Shown here in pieces: positions 10,005-21,500 of a stretch of DNA of 64,000 nt; the stretch's first letter is position 1; the number at the start of each line of letters is the position of its first letter. Where the stretch lies: positions 1-64,000 of the forward strand of contig JAKARO010000006.1 in the NCBI GenBank assembly GCA_021821885.1, read 5' to 3'. Source of the stretch: Pseudomonadota bacterium. GTDB lineage: Bacteria; Pseudomonadota; Gammaproteobacteria; Acidithiobacillales; Acidithiobacillaceae. The notes beneath the pieces were generated by a model. It saw only the letters and a list, made by a program, of their open reading frames with translations. It searched no databases and had not been told where the DNA came from. Position numbers and translations under genes: made by a program.

Positions 10005-11212
10005 GACTTCCGGCCGGCTTCCACCCCTGCAGGGTGGACATGCACGACCGAGGCACAGCGACGGGCACGCTCCCGCGCGGTTTCCACGTCTTCCGCAGAT
10101 GCCAGGGCAACCCCAAGCCGCCGGAGCTTGCCAGCATTGGGCTTACCGAAGAGGCGTACGGTACTCTCCGGCACCTGGAGGGCCTCCGGGACCCCCGAAT
10201 ACACTGGTCCCCATCCGAGCCCACCCGCCCGAATAACGGCCGAAGCAGCCGGCCGGATAAATCCTGGATCAAGGGGCAGCCCGAGGATCGCCCGCAGATG
10301 GAGGTCGAACTCGCTCTGCCTCTGGCTCACCAGGGTTACCAGACCGGTATCATGCGGTCTTGGTGACAGCTCACTGAAGAGGACCTCTTCCCCCCGGACG
10401 AAAAACTCGACCCCGAAAATGCCCCGCCCTCCCAGATCGTCCGTTACGGCACGTGCCATCTCCTGGGCTTTCTGAAGAGCTCTCTGGGCGAGTGGCTGGG
10501 GCTGCCAGGATTCCACATAATCGCCCAATTCCTGACGGTGGCCGATGGCAGGGCAAAAATGTGTGCCGGAAGCCCCGCGGATGGTAAGCAGGGTAATTTC
10601 GAAATCAAACTCCACAAACCCCTCGATAATGACCCGCTGCCCACCTACCCGTCCCGCGGTCTGTGCTTCCTGCCAGGCGCTGGACAGGGCATCTGCCCCC
10701 CCCACCAGGGACTGCCCCTTGCCACTGGAGGACATGACCGGCTTGACCACACAGGGGAAGCCCAGCCGGTGTGCAGCGGTTTCCATCTCCTCCAAGGATC
10801 CGGCAAAGGCATAGGGTGAGGTGGGCAGACCGAGTTCTTCAGCCGCAAGCCTCCGGATGCCCTCACGATCCATGGTGAGCTGGACAGCACGGGAGGAAGG
10901 CACTACCGTCGCCAGACGGCGCTCCTCAATCTCGGCCAGTGCCCCGGTCGCGATTGCCTCAATTTCCGGGACCACAAAATGGGGACGCTCGTATTGGACC
11001 AGGGCTACCAGTGCCGCGGGATCCATCATGTCAATCACATGACTGCGGTGTGCCACCTGCATAGCCGGCGCATCGGCGTACCGGTCGGCCGCCACGGTTT
11101 CTACTCCTAGGCGCTGGGCTGCAATAAGAAATTCCTTGCCAAGCTCTCCCGAACCGAGCAGAAGCAGCCGGGTCGCATCCCGGGATAGTGGAGTTCCCAG
11201 CCGTAGTGCCAT
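10001..11212 (-). CDS. purT: Formate-dependent phosphoribosylglycinamide formyltransferase
   Basis: 403 aa from ATG 11212: [41 protein letters not shown]-grasp domain, [16 protein letters not shown]. Confidence 0.93.
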   Translation of the reverse strand: MALRLGTPLSRDATRLLLLGSGELGKEFLIAAQRLGVETVAADRYADAPAMQVAHRSHVIDMMDPAALVALVQYERPHFVVPEIEAIATGALAEIEERRLATVVPSSRAVQLTMDREGIRRLAAEELGLPTSPYAFAGSLEEMETAAHRLGFPCVVKPVMSSSGKGQSLVGGADALSSAWQEAQTAGRVGGQRVIIEGFVEFDFEITLLTIRGASGTHFCPAIGHRQELGDYVESWQPQPLAQRALQKAQEMARAVTDDLGGRGIFGVEFFVRGEEVLFSELSPRPHDTGLVTLVSQRQSEFDLHLRAILGLPLDPGFIRPAASAVIRAGGLGWGPVYSGVPEALQVPESTVRLFGKPNAGKLRRLGVALASAEDVETARERARRCASVVHVHPAGVEAGRKS

Positions 11213-11290
11213 ATGCTTTTCCCTCTTTTCCCTGTGTCTATACTGAAATGATACCAGCTGTCGGGACCTGATGGGAAAGGAGGAACAATC

Positions 11291-12211
11291 ATGGCGGGCC
11301 TGCAGATCGGAATGGCGGGACTGGGACGCATGGGAACCGGGATGGCTCTGCGCCTGCACCGGCAGGGGGCCCAGGTGATGGCCTGGAACCGCCATCCAGG
11401 AAAAGCGGAAGATCTGGCCCGGAATACCGGGATAACAGCCGTGCCTACTCTGGACGACCTGGTCGGGGCTCTCGTCCCGCCACGCACGGTCTGGCTCATG
11501 CTGCCCGCCGGGACAGTTACGGCGGAGCACGTGACGAAACTGCTCTCCCTTCTGGAACCAGGAGATCTACTGGTGAACGGTGCCAATGCCTGCTACCGGG
11601 ATTCCATGGCCGAAGCGCGGGAGACAGGCGAAAAAGGGATCCATTATCTGGATGCCGGGGTTTCCGGGGGAGTCTGGGGTCTGGAGGAAGGCTTCGCCTT
11701 AATGGTGGGTGGATCCCCGGAAGCCGCCTGTCTCGCCAGGCCCTTTCTGGAAAGACTGGCACCGGCTCCCGACCGGGGCTGGCTGCACTGCGGACCGGCC
11801 GGTAGCGGACATTTCGTAAAAATGGTCCACAACGGCATCGAATACGGGATGATGCAGGCCCTGGCTGAAGGTTTTGCTCTTCTGGAAGGACAGACCACCT
11901 TTTCCCTGGACCAGGCCGCCATTGCCGGGATGTGGCGGCATGGCAGCGTCATCCGTTCCTGGTTGCTGGACCTCACGGCAGAAGCTCTGGCCGGTCATCC
12001 GGACCTGGACAGCATTGCGCCGGTTGTCGCAGATTCCGGAGAGGGGCTGTGGACGGTACAGGCGGCCCTAGAGCAGAAAATTCCCGCCCCTGTCATCACC
12101 CTGGCCCTGCAGATGCGCTGGGCAAGCCAGGGGAAAAGCGGCTATGCAGACCGGCTTCTGGCGCTGATGCGCAACCGTTTTGGGGGCCACGAAATCCAGA
12201 AGGAAGGCTGA
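11291..12211 (+). CDS. gnd: 6-phosphogluconate dehydrogenase, decarboxylating (short GndA-type)
   Basis: 306 aa; [59 protein letters not shown]. Confidence 0.93.
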   Translation: MAGLQIGMAGLGRMGTGMALRLHRQGAQVMAWNRHPGKAEDLARNTGITAVPTLDDLVGALVPPRTVWLMLPAGTVTAEHVTKLLSLLEPGDLLVNGANACYRDSMAEARETGEKGIHYLDAGVSGGVWGLEEGFALMVGGSPEAACLARPFLERLAPAPDRGWLHCGPAGSGHFVKMVHNGIEYGMMQALAEGFALLEGQTTFSLDQAAIAGMWRHGSVIRSWLLDLTAEALAGHPDLDSIAPVVADSGEGLWTVQAALEQKIPAPVITLALQMRWASQGKSGYADRLLALMRNRFGGHEIQKEG

Positions 12212-12214
12212 CAG

Positions 12215-13681
12215 ATGGAAGAGCACTGCATCTGCCAGTTTGTCATTTTTGGTGCCACCGGCGATCTCTCTTCCAGGAAGCTGCTACCCGCACTGTACCA
12301 TCTGCAGTGTGCGGGCCGGATGCCGGAAGACATGCGGATTTTCGCCTTCGGGCGCCGTGCCTGGAACCGGGAGGAGTGGGAGGAATTTCTGCGCGGGCAG
12401 CTGGAACGTTTTACAGAAGGCTACCGCCCGGAACACTTCCGGCGCTTCTGCCGGCATTTTCACTATATCCAGGGCGAACTGCATGAGCCTGCATCCTATG
12501 CTGAGCTGGTCCGCGTTCTCACACACAAGGGTAGCGACCGGCCGGACAGTACCATTTTCTACTTGGCAATCCGCCCGGCCGATTTCCTTCCCGTCATCCA
12601 GCAGCTGTCCGCAGCCGGGTTTTCGCAGGACAGCGACTGCCGCATTGTCATTGAAAAGCCCTTTGGCGAGGATCTGGAAAGTGCGGTCCAGCTGAACGAA
12701 CATCTGCACCGCCATTTCCGCGAAGAGCAGATTTACCGCATTGACCATTACCTTGGGAAGGAGATTGTACAGAATCTCCTGGTTTTCCGGTTTGCCAACC
12801 TTCCCATTGAAACCGTCTGGAACCGCAACTATATCGATCACGTCCAGATCACCGTTGCGGAAGACTTGGGTGTTGAAAACCGGGCCGGCTACTACGACCA
12901 GGCCGGAGCCCTCCGGGATATGCTCCAGAACCATCTCATGCAGATTCTAACCCTGGTAGCCATGGAACCGCCGCCTTCCCTGGAAGCCGATGCCCTGCGG
13001 GACGAGAAGGTCAAGGTCCTGCGCTCCATCCGCTCCATTCCCAAGATCGCCATCCATGCCCACGCGCTGCGGGCGCAGTATGGCCCAGGTACAGTGGACG
13101 GAAAGAACGTGCCCGGCTATCAGGACGAACCGGGGGTCACCCGGAATTCCGTGACCGAAACCTATGTGGCCGTCAAGTTCTATATTGACAACTGGCGGTG
13201 GCGGGGGGTCCCCTTCTACCTGCGGACCGGAAAACGGATGCCGGCCAAAACCTCGAGTGTCGCCATCCGGTTCCGCCACACCCCGCAGCAGCTGTTCCAG
13301 GAAACCCCTATCGAGCGCATCGAGCCAAACTGGATTCTCCTTTCACTGGAAACCGAAAATCTCAACATTGAAATCCACGTCAAGGAACCCGGCCTGGAGA
13401 TGAAAATGCGGCCACTTCAGCTGAACGCTTCCTACCGCCGGGACGGCGAAAAGGAGCTGGATGCCTATGAGGCCCTGCTACTGGACGTGATGGAGGGAGA
13501 CAGGGCCCTGTTCATCCGTTTTGACGAGGTCGAGTGGGCCTGGCGGGTAGTTGATCCCATACTCAAGACCTGGTCGCGGGAAATGGACTATATCATCACC
13601 TATCCGGCCGGAACCTGGGGGCCCGAAGAGGCTACCCGGATCATGGACAAGGAAGACCAGTACTGGCGTATCGTCCTCTGA
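12215..13681 (+). CDS. zwf: Glucose-6-phosphate 1-dehydrogenase
   Basis: 488 aa; FVIFGATGDLSSRKLLPALYHL; RIDHYLGKE; VPFYLRTGKRM. Confidence 0.97.
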   Translation: MEEHCICQFVIFGATGDLSSRKLLPALYHLQCAGRMPEDMRIFAFGRRAWNREEWEEFLRGQLERFTEGYRPEHFRRFCRHFHYIQGELHEPASYAELVRVLTHKGSDRPDSTIFYLAIRPADFLPVIQQLSAAGFSQDSDCRIVIEKPFGEDLESAVQLNEHLHRHFREEQIYRIDHYLGKEIVQNLLVFRFANLPIETVWNRNYIDHVQITVAEDLGVENRAGYYDQAGALRDMLQNHLMQILTLVAMEPPPSLEADALRDEKVKVLRSIRSIPKIAIHAHALRAQYGPGTVDGKNVPGYQDEPGVTRNSVTETYVAVKFYIDNWRWRGVPFYLRTGKRMPAKTSSVAIRFRHTPQQLFQETPIERIEPNWILLSLETENLNIEIHVKEPGLEMKMRPLQLNASYRRDGEKELDAYEALLLDVMEGDRALFIRFDEVEWAWRVVDPILKTWSREMDYIITYPAGTWGPEEATRIMDKEDQYWRIVL

Positions 13682-13905
13682 TTCTGCTGTCGCCATGGGC
13701 CGACAACGGGGGAGCCAGCCCGTCAGGCCCCTTCCCCGCGTCCGGGCAGATGCGTAGACATCCGCCTACACTGGCCGCCCACAGCAGAAACCCCGGGAAA
13801 ATCTTCTATCCCCATGTTTTTCATAAAATTATCTGGAAATAAGAAATTCTGGCATGGATTGTGCTTTAATTTTGTCTACCAAGTGAATGCGACGGAGAAA
13901 ATACC

Positions 13906-14202
13906 ATGCCTGAACCGGTTCTCAAGGAACGTGAAATCTATCATGTGGCTGGTGCCATCCGCGCCATCGCCCATCCCCTGCGCTACAAGATTCTCTGTCT
14001 TCTGGGCAGGGGCGAAATGAGCCTGCAAAGCCTGATACGGTCCATTAATACCAGTCACAGCAATGCCTCCCAGCATCTCGCCCTGCTCCAGGACTCGGGC
14101 CTGGTCCTCGCACGCAAGGCCGCCAGCCGGGTGTATTACCGGATCCGTGACCAGCGTACACTCAATCTTTTGGCTGCCAGCCGGCAGGTGCTGACCGGCT
14201 GA
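13906..14202 (+). CDS. ArsR-family winged-helix transcriptional regulator
   Basis: 98 aa; IRAIAHPLRYKILCLLGRGEMSLQSLIRSINTSHSNASQHLALLQDSGLVLARKAASRVYYRI. Confidence 0.85.
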   Translation: MPEPVLKEREIYHVAGAIRAIAHPLRYKILCLLGRGEMSLQSLIRSINTSHSNASQHLALLQDSGLVLARKAASRVYYRIRDQRTLNLLAASRQVLTG

Positions 14203-14245
14203 GTCCTGGATGCTATGGAGCCCACCTTTCCCGGTCGGGCGCCCC

Positions 14246-15541
14246 TCAGCTTTCCCAGGAAAGCTCCACGCAGAGCCCACTCCCACTGGAACGGTTGTAC
14301 AGGGAAAGCTGCATGCCTTGGGCTTCAGCAATCTGCCGCGCGATGGCAAGTCCCAGTCCGCTGCCTTCTCCATGCCCCCGTGCGTCATCACGGCGGTAGA
14401 AGGGCTCTAGCACTTTCACCAGTTCTCTGGCAGGGATTCCCGGGCCAGAATCACAGAAATGCAGATATTTCCGTCGGCCCTCCTTCCATAACCGTACTTC
14501 CGCCTCTCCGCCCCCATGGCGCTGGATATTATCCATCACGTTGCCAAACAGGCGGCGCAGCGCCTCCCGATCTCCCCGGAAGGGAAAACGCCGCGGGAGC
14601 ACCGCATCCCAGCGCCCCCCGGAACGCTCGAATTCTGTTCCGGCCTCCTGCAGAAGTTCTACCAGATCCAGGTCGTTTTCGCGGGCAATAAGCCCCCGCC
14701 CCAAGGCCAGAGACTGGGACAGCAGATCCGACATGCGCCGGGTATCCTGGAGCATGCCTTCGAGGAGATCCTGGGGGATTTCCCCAGACAGCAGTTCCAG
14801 GGCCATCTGGATTCTGGCTAGCGGTGAACGGAGGTCATGGGCAATCCCAACCAGCAGGAGGGACTGGTGGTCTATCATCACCTGCAGCCGCAGCCGCATG
14901 TGCGCGAACACTGCGAGCATCTCATGGAACTCCTGTGCCCCCCGCGGGGGGAGATCCGGTAGCGGCGATTTCCAGGAGGTCCGCAGGGCTTCCGAGAGCA
15001 CCCCAAGAGGCCTCAGTACCCGGCGCACCAAAATCGCCGTTAGGACCAGCAGGGCGACTGTCGAGAGGGCAATGATCAGGAGAACCCCCATGGGGAGGGA
15101 GCTGGCCAGGCGGCGACGGGCAAAATGCACCCAGACCGGGTGGCCGGCAACCGGAACGGAAACCCAGAATGATGAAGGACGGGCCAGGGAATAGACCTGG
15201 ACCTTCCGCCCCACGCGCCGACTAAGGGCGCCTTCCAGAAGACGACCATAGAGAGGGCCCTTCGCACGGGAAAAACCCGGTGCCCTGTAAGGGGGCGGGC
15301 CGATCTCAATCCCGTCATCCCGCTGCAGATGGCGGACAAAGGCGGGACGCGCATCCGGTCCCAGTTGCCGGTAGGTCTGGACACTCATGATGATGAGCCC
15401 GGAAAGATCTTCGGCTGAACGCCGGGCCACGGGAAGGAGAACGGTCTGCACAATGGTCAGCACGGACAGCAGCTGCAGGACCACAATTCCCAGCCCGAGG
15501 ATCGCCGCGGTTTGCACCGAGAGCCTCGGACGGCGCTTCAC
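14246..15541 (-). CDS. Membrane sensor histidine kinase (EnvZ-like)
   Basis: GTG start at 15541 ([23 protein letters not shown]); H-box GIAHDLRSPLARIQMALELL; G-box GEGSGLGLAIARQIAEAQGM. Confidence 0.88.
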   Translation of the reverse strand: MKRRPRLSVQTAAILGLGIVVLQLLSVLTIVQTVLLPVARRSAEDLSGLIIMSVQTYRQLGPDARPAFVRHLQRDDGIEIGPPPYRAPGFSRAKGPLYGRLLEGALSRRVGRKVQVYSLARPSSFWVSVPVAGHPVWVHFARRRLASSLPMGVLLIIALSTVALLVLTAILVRRVLRPLGVLSEALRTSWKSPLPDLPPRGAQEFHEMLAVFAHMRLRLQVMIDHQSLLLVGIAHDLRSPLARIQMALELLSGEIPQDLLEGMLQDTRRMSDLLSQSLALGRGLIARENDLDLVELLQEAGTEFERSGGRWDAVLPRRFPFRGDREALRRLFGNVMDNIQRHGGGEAEVRLWKEGRRKYLHFCDSGPGIPARELVKVLEPFYRRDDARGHGEGSGLGLAIARQIAEAQGMQLSLYNRSSGSGLCVELSWES

Positions 15542-16068
15542 GTCCAGAGAACCCACAGCAGCCGCGCCAGGATCACCGGCAGGGAAACGGTCCCTGCATA
15601 GCGGCCCAGAACACGGCCATCGCCACCGACCAGCAGGCTCGTGGGTGTCAGAACAATGCCTCCGGGCGGGCCGGCAGCGCTGCCCTGTGGCTCCAGATAC
15701 AGGGGATACCGGATGTGCAGCTGGCGCACCCGGGCCTTCACCGCTGCAGCGGTGCTGCCCTGGACCGCAATCCCTACCACAGCAAAGCGTTTCCCTCCAA
15801 GAAGCGCCTCCAGCCCATTGAGCGCCGGAATTTCTGCAACACACGGCGGACAGCCGGGAGACCAGAAATTGAGCAGCCGGATCTGCCCCTGGCGCAGATC
15901 CAGGACCGCCGGTTTTCCCTGTAGGGTCTCAACCGGCAGACGGGCCACCGAAAGCGGAACTGTCCCGCTTTCTCCCCGCCACTGGACGACGGTATAGACC
16001 CCGGCGAACCCCAGGATCCAGAGGGCCTTTTTCCAACAGAACCACCGATTTTTTGCTGTCTCTGCCAT
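15538..16068 (-). CDS. TlpA/ResA-like membrane-anchored thiol-disulfide redoxin
   Basis: N-terminal [25 protein letters not shown] (CPPC); 4-nt GTGA overlap with the histidine kinase start. Confidence 0.82.
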   Translation of the reverse strand: MAETAKNRWFCWKKALWILGFAGVYTVVQWRGESGTVPLSVARLPVETLQGKPAVLDLRQGQIRLLNFWSPGCPPCVAEIPALNGLEALLGGKRFAVVGIAVQGSTAAAVKARVRQLHIRYPLYLEPQGSAAGPPGGIVLTPTSLLVGGDGRVLGRYAGTVSLPVILARLLWVLWT

Positions 16069-16137
16069 CCCCTTTTCCGCCCAGTCCGGTGCGCGGACGG
16101 CCTGCCGGTAGAGTTTCAGGCCCAATTCCGCTATGAT

Positions 16138-16779
16138 ATGCGGAAATATTGGCCCAGCCGACCCATGATACATCTTCGCACCTACGTCTATATCGACTCG
16201 CTGCAGCCCCAGCTCGCTGCTTATATGGCCTCGGTTTCCCAGGGCTTCCTTCCCGTTCCTGGAGATGCCGCCCTCTGGATTGAGGTCTCTCCGGGCATGG
16301 CCATCCACCGTCTCACGGATATCGCGCTCAAAGCAACCCGGGTCCACCTTTCCCAGCAGGTAATTGAGCGCGAATACGGGGCAATGGTGGTCCATCACCG
16401 TGACCAGAGCGATGTCCGTGAGGCAGGCCGGGTCGTGCTCCAGCGGATGGGAGCCGAGCAGAAAGACCGCAGGGCCTGCCGCATTACCTGGAACGAGATC
16501 ATTCGGGGGATGATGCCTGACCACACCGTACTCATCAACCGGCAGAGCCGCCGCGGCTCCATGATTCTTCCCGAGCAGAGCATGTTTATCCTGGAAACGG
16601 AACCGGCGGGCTATGTCATATATGCGGCGAACCAGGCCGAAAAGGCCGCCAACATTACCCTGATTGACGTCCGCGCCGTTGGGGCCTATGGACGGCTGAC
16701 CATCGCCGGAAAAGAGGCCGATGTGGACGAGGCTGCGGCCGCTGCCATCCACGCCGTGAAAAATCCTTCCTGGACCTGA
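16138..16779 (+). CDS. csoS1D: Carboxysome tandem-BMC shell protein CsoS1D
   Basis: [57 protein letters not shown]...[45 protein letters not shown]. Strong recall of the CsoS1D family; start could be ATG 16165. Confidence 0.9.
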   Translation: MRKYWPSRPMIHLRTYVYIDSLQPQLAAYMASVSQGFLPVPGDAALWIEVSPGMAIHRLTDIALKATRVHLSQQVIEREYGAMVVHHRDQSDVREAGRVVLQRMGAEQKDRRACRITWNEIIRGMMPDHTVLINRQSRRGSMILPEQSMFILETEPAGYVIYAANQAEKAANITLIDVRAVGAYGRLTIAGKEADVDEAAAAAIHAVKNPSWT

Positions 16780-16781
16780 AT

Positions 16782-17354
16782 ATGGACCGGAACGCCCTCC
16801 TCAGTGAACTCTGCCACTATCGCAGTCCTTTTCCCGAGGAGGGAGCCCATGCCTGGCGGGGCTGCCAGGCGCTCCAGTCCATGGAATGCTGCTATCACCG
16901 GGAGGGCCCGGGGCTGCACATTACAGCCTCTACCTGGGTTATCAACCCCCAGGGAACGGCGACCCTGCTGCTCCTGCACCGGAAAATCGGCGAGTGGTTC
17001 CAGCCTGGGGGCCATGCGGATGGGGAAGAAAATGTCCTGAAGGTCGCCGTCCGGGAATGCTGCGAGGAAACCGGACTTCCCCCGTCAGCGCTGCGGGTAC
17101 TTACCCCCCGCATTTTTGATGTCGATATCCACAGAGTCTCCCCGAGGCGCAGGGAACCGGCGCACGAGCATCTGGATATCCGCTTCCTGCTGGAAAGTGA
17201 CGACCGCCTGCCCCTGCAGGGAAACCGGGAATCTCTGGCAATCCGGTGGGTACCACTTCACGGCGCCCGCACCTACAACCACAGCCGGTCCCTGCACCGT
17301 CTGGTGGTCAAGACACAGGAGTGGTTACGCCGGCGGCGGGAGATCCCCGCCTAG
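16782..17354 (+). CDS. NUDIX hydrolase
   Basis: 190 aa; NUDIX box GGHADGEENVLKVAVRECCEETGL; begins 2 nt after the csoS1D stop. Confidence 0.9.
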   Translation: MDRNALLSELCHYRSPFPEEGAHAWRGCQALQSMECCYHREGPGLHITASTWVINPQGTATLLLLHRKIGEWFQPGGHADGEENVLKVAVRECCEETGLPPSALRVLTPRIFDVDIHRVSPRRREPAHEHLDIRFLLESDDRLPLQGNRESLAIRWVPLHGARTYNHSRSLHRLVVKTQEWLRRRREIPA

Positions 17355-17439
17355 GTCGGCTAACCTTCTCCAGGCCACCAGCCGGGAGCGACTGGTCTAA
17401 GCCTTTCCTGCGCCCCATGGAAAAAATGCCCGGATTTCC

Positions 17440-18264
17440 CTAGAAGAAGGTCCCCACGGCGGCGTCCAGGGCATCGCGCATGTCCGGGTCATCCGTAATG
17501 GGCCGGACGAGGGCCACGCTGCAGGCCATAATGGGCTCAATCCCCTTCTGCATGAGGGAGCCGGCGTAGATAAGCATACGCGTCGACAGGCCTTCATCCA
17601 GCCCATGGCCCTTGAGATTGCGGGAACGCTCGGCGATGGACACCAGCTTGCCTGCGAGATCCGTAGCCACGCCAGATTCGTGGGCTACCACCTCTATCTC
17701 AATGTCCCGTTCCGGATAGGAAAAATCCAGGGCGCCAAACCGCTGCCGGGTCGACTGCTTGAGATCCTTCATGGAAGACTGGTAGCCAGGATTGTAGGAA
17801 ATGACCAGCTGGAAATCCGGATGGGCGCGGACCAGCTCCCCCTTCTTGTCGAGGGGCAGGGTCCGGCGGTGGTCGGTGAGGGGATGGATCACGACCGTGG
17901 TATCCTGGCGTGCCTCCACCACCTCATCCAGGTAGCATATGGCCCCAATGCGCGCGGCCGTCGCCAGTGGGCCATCCTGCCATTTGGTACCATCCCGGTC
18001 CAGCAGAAAACGGCCCACAAGATCCGAGGCGGTCATGTCCTCGTTGCAGGCCACACTGATTAGGGGCCTTTTCAGGCGCCAGGCCATGTATTCGATAAAC
18101 CGGGATTTTCCGCATCCGGTGGGTCCCTTGACCATCATGGGGAGACGGGCCGCATAGGCCGCCTCATAGAGTCCGATCTCGCCCTGTACTTCCCGGTAAT
18201 ACGGTTCTTTTTCGATCAGATACTGGCTGCCAAGATCACTGCTCACCTTGCTGTCCCTCTTCAA
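17440..18264 (-). CDS. cbbQ: Rubisco activase-type AAA+ ATPase CbbQ
   Basis: 274 aa MoxR-like AAA+; GPTGCGKSRFIEYMAWRLKRPLISVACNEDMTASDLVGRFLL. Confidence 0.95.
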   Translation of the reverse strand: MKRDSKVSSDLGSQYLIEKEPYYREVQGEIGLYEAAYAARLPMMVKGPTGCGKSRFIEYMAWRLKRPLISVACNEDMTASDLVGRFLLDRDGTKWQDGPLATAARIGAICYLDEVVEARQDTTVVIHPLTDHRRTLPLDKKGELVRAHPDFQLVISYNPGYQSSMKDLKQSTRQRFGALDFSYPERDIEIEVVAHESGVATDLAGKLVSIAERSRNLKGHGLDEGLSTRMLIYAGSLMQKGIEPIMACSVALVRPITDDPDMRDALDAAVGTFF

Positions 18265-18268
18265 ATAG

Positions 18269-18595
18269 TCAGTTTTTGAATTTTACCAGACGGCTGACCT
18301 GGATGTCAGAAACGAAAACCACCCCCGTATGCTTCTCAAAAAACGGGGTGAATCCCTCCAGTATCGGCGGGACCAGCTCTTCTGGCACAGCCACAATGAT
18401 CATGATCAGCACATCATCCTCATTGAACATGATATGCCCTTCGTAGATGCCGTGGCTGCCCTTGCCGGACAGGTTTCCGACAATGGTATAGCCCTTGACT
18501 CCCGCACGGTCGAGAAGATCTGTGGCAAAATCCTTGTGGGCTCCTTCCAGGATGATTTCCAGCTTTTTCAGCGGATTGAGATTAAGAGTATTCAT
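18269..18595 (-). CDS. Carboxysome-associated PII-like protein (CPII)
   Basis: 108 aa from ATG 18595: MNTLNLNPLKKLEIILEGAHKDFATDLLDRAGVKGYTIVGNLSGKGSHGIYEGHIMFNEDDVLIMIIVAVPEELV; ferredoxin-like PII fold; 4-nt overlap with the dabA stop. Confidence 0.88.
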   Translation of the reverse strand: MNTLNLNPLKKLEIILEGAHKDFATDLLDRAGVKGYTIVGNLSGKGSHGIYEGHIMFNEDDVLIMIIVAVPEELVPPILEGFTPFFEKHTGVVFVSDIQVSRLVKFKN

Positions 18596-21500
18596 GATGC
18601 GATTTCCTCCAGCGAATTCTGGGGTCTGCTGCGGCCCGAGGCCGGATGTATATGCAGTGCTCCGTCTTCCAGGACATGGGCCCGGTAGCCGTCTTCCGGA
18701 TCCAGAACGATGACCCGCATCCATCCACCAAACAGCAGTGACCGGACCTTGGCCAGATTTCCCACGGCACGGAGCACAAAAGGCACAGGGGCTTCCACCA
18801 GTGCGATAAGGCGCACCGGTTCATGATAGGGTCTGCCGTCCTTGAGCACCGTCTGGGTGGGCAGGCCGGTACGCAGGTCACTCTGGTTTCCGGTCATGAC
18901 AGCGAAACGTCCGGCCACGTTATGGTAGACCTTGCTGCCACTACCATAATGTTCCACGTCGACCGTGGAAAAATAATGTTCCAGGTTAATCCATTCTCCT
19001 ACCACAACCGGACTGGACAGGATGTTTTCCAGCATCCGTCCCTTGGGATCCAGGCGGTAGTCATAGGACTGCAGGAACGCCCGCCCGTCAAGGTCCACTC
19101 CCTCGGTGAGAACCCTCCGCCCAATAATGCCATAGAGATTGCGGGAAAGGCCCCACTCCGGGCGTACCTGCGACCAGTCGTGGGCTTGGCGGCGGGCCAT
19201 AACGGCTGCGGCATAGGGATCTTCGGTGAGCTTTGCAGGAGCCCCCAAGGTCGGCATGCGACGGGCCGCACAGCGTCGGGTGGCAGCCGAGAGGCCATTG
19301 CGCAGCCGCTCCAGATAGAGCAGATGACGGGCCGGGAGCATTTCGATGTCGTGCAGATCTACCGCGTCCGTGGTCGTGTTGTGGACCGCCGGCAGAAACC
19401 AGGTATCGTCCGGAATAGTGATGCCATTTTCGCGCAGTCGCCTGCGGATTTCCGGCTTGTTCGCCATCGCTGCCAGGGCGCGGGCATTGGGAAGCCCCCT
19501 GCCCCCGGAACACGCTCCGCAGTCCAGGGCAGACTCGTATGGATTGTTTTCTGTCTGGCTTTCATGCGAGACGAGCAGGACAAATCGGGAAAAATTGCGG
19601 TTCAGTCCCGTGGACAGAAGGGCCTGCGTGACATAGCGGACCTGTTCTTCCAGGCTGAAACCAATACGGCCGAGCCGTTCCATCTGCAGCCCGGTTTCCT
19701 GCCGGTCTACACGGTACACCTCACGCAGGCGCGCAATGAATCCTGCCTCCCGGGTCTCACCAAGCCCCAGCCTCAGGGCAAGGGCGCTGGGACCCTGCAC
19801 GTGTCCCATGGCAATTTCCCGCAGTTCCCGGACTTCATCGTCGGTTACCTGGTCCCGGCCAATCCTGAGTTCCTTGGCCAGGGCCCGAACGATCATCGCC
19901 CTCTGCACGGCTCGCAGGATCGAATCTGCCTGCTCGGGGCTGAGCTTGTCCAGGAGCAGTCGGGTCACCGGTTTTTTGGCCTCGAGATGCCCATGCAGCT
20001 GGTAGTAGGTTAGCGGGGCCACCGTCCTTCCAATTAGCCCCAGGCTGAAAATGAGCCCGATCGCCTCCACCGCCACGAAAGGAGAGAGGATGGATCCTTT
20101 CAGGTCATGGAGGATATGTTCCAGTGCCCCATAGAGTGGCTCCTCTTCCAGGTCCAGGTCTGCGGGAATTTCCGGGACCAGGTTTTTTGGGGTCTGGACG
20201 GCAGGGCAGAGATGGCTTTCGCTGCCCTTCCCAAATTCGAGATAGCCGATGGGAATGCCGAAGAATCCGGCGATCCCGAAAGTTTCGTAATCCCCCAGCG
20301 CCTCCAGCTGGCGCCGCATAGGTTCTGATCGCACGTCAATGCAGAAAAAAGCCTGGGCAAAAGGCCGTTTCTCAGGCTCCGGATCTGGTGGGGGCACATG
20401 GATTTTCTCTACCAGCGCGGCAATGTAATGGGATTCCATGGCCTGCAGCCAGACAAATCCTTCTCCGTGCTCCCAATCCCGCAGCAGATCCAGCAGTGCT
20501 TCGATCTCCCCTGTGGACAGGACCTGGAGCGACTGCACTGTACCCTCCCCAACCAGACCCGCAAGACTCTGGAGGGCTTTTGCCTGCAGATCTGCCTCCC
20601 GGCGGGATTTGGCGCTGATGTAGCGGCGGGCCAGATCTTCCCGGTTCCTGCTGCGCCGCCGGGCCAGGTCGTCTTCTACCAGATGGGCCCACCCCGGAAG
20701 AATGCGCCCCTCGTGGAGTTCCAGGCGAAGATAGGCCCCCCAGGAATCCGACGCCACAAAGCACCGGACAGCTTCCGCATTCCCAGGAGCGCCATGGTGG
20801 CGTACGGCTTCCTGAAGCAGAGCCATACCAAGCACCATGCGCACAGCCAGAAAGTCTGTCAGGTCTGCGGGATGCTTTCTGGACCAGTAATAGTGCCTGG
20901 CACTGCTGCGGTAGCGGATAAAACCGGCCCAGCCATGCAGCCGGGTGAGCTGGCGCGTAATGTAGGCCTGCCAGGAAGACTCCGGCACTTTCAGGAGCCG
21001 CAGGATATGTGCCACCATCCCTTCCGGAGTTTCCTCCACCTGCAGCAGCTGGCGCAGCTGCAGTCCCCGAAGAAGGAAGCGGGCGTTCCGCCGGGCGACC
21101 TCCTTCCAGGCCGCGAAAAAACCCTGTTCCCGGTTCGGTGCCTGCCAGGCAGACTGGCCCTCATCGAAAAAGTCCAGGCAGCTTTTCACCAGAAGTTCGT
21201 CGAGGGTCGCGCCAAGATCCGTACCGAAGAGCCGGTCCACATTCATATAGACGGGCGCGTCTGCGGCGACCCGGCGCTTCAGGATGGCCTCCAGCCGCAC
21301 CACCGTTTCCGGTCCCACTCCATCTTCTTCCCGGTTCTGGTCATGGAGAGCGGCGTACAGCCCGGGGCCGGTCAGCCACTCGGCACCGGACACCAGCCGT
21401 TCCGCCGGCCAGGAAGTGGCCAGGGTCCAGAGCCAGTTTTCGAGGTCAATGCCAGTGGGGATGCGCCCTGAATTCCGTGCAACAAAAGCACCTATCTGCT

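Noticed and set aside
20398-21471. 357-aa plus-strand ORF antisense to dabA
   Set aside because: Antisense of a clearly conserved DUF2309 gene; no family-like sequence.
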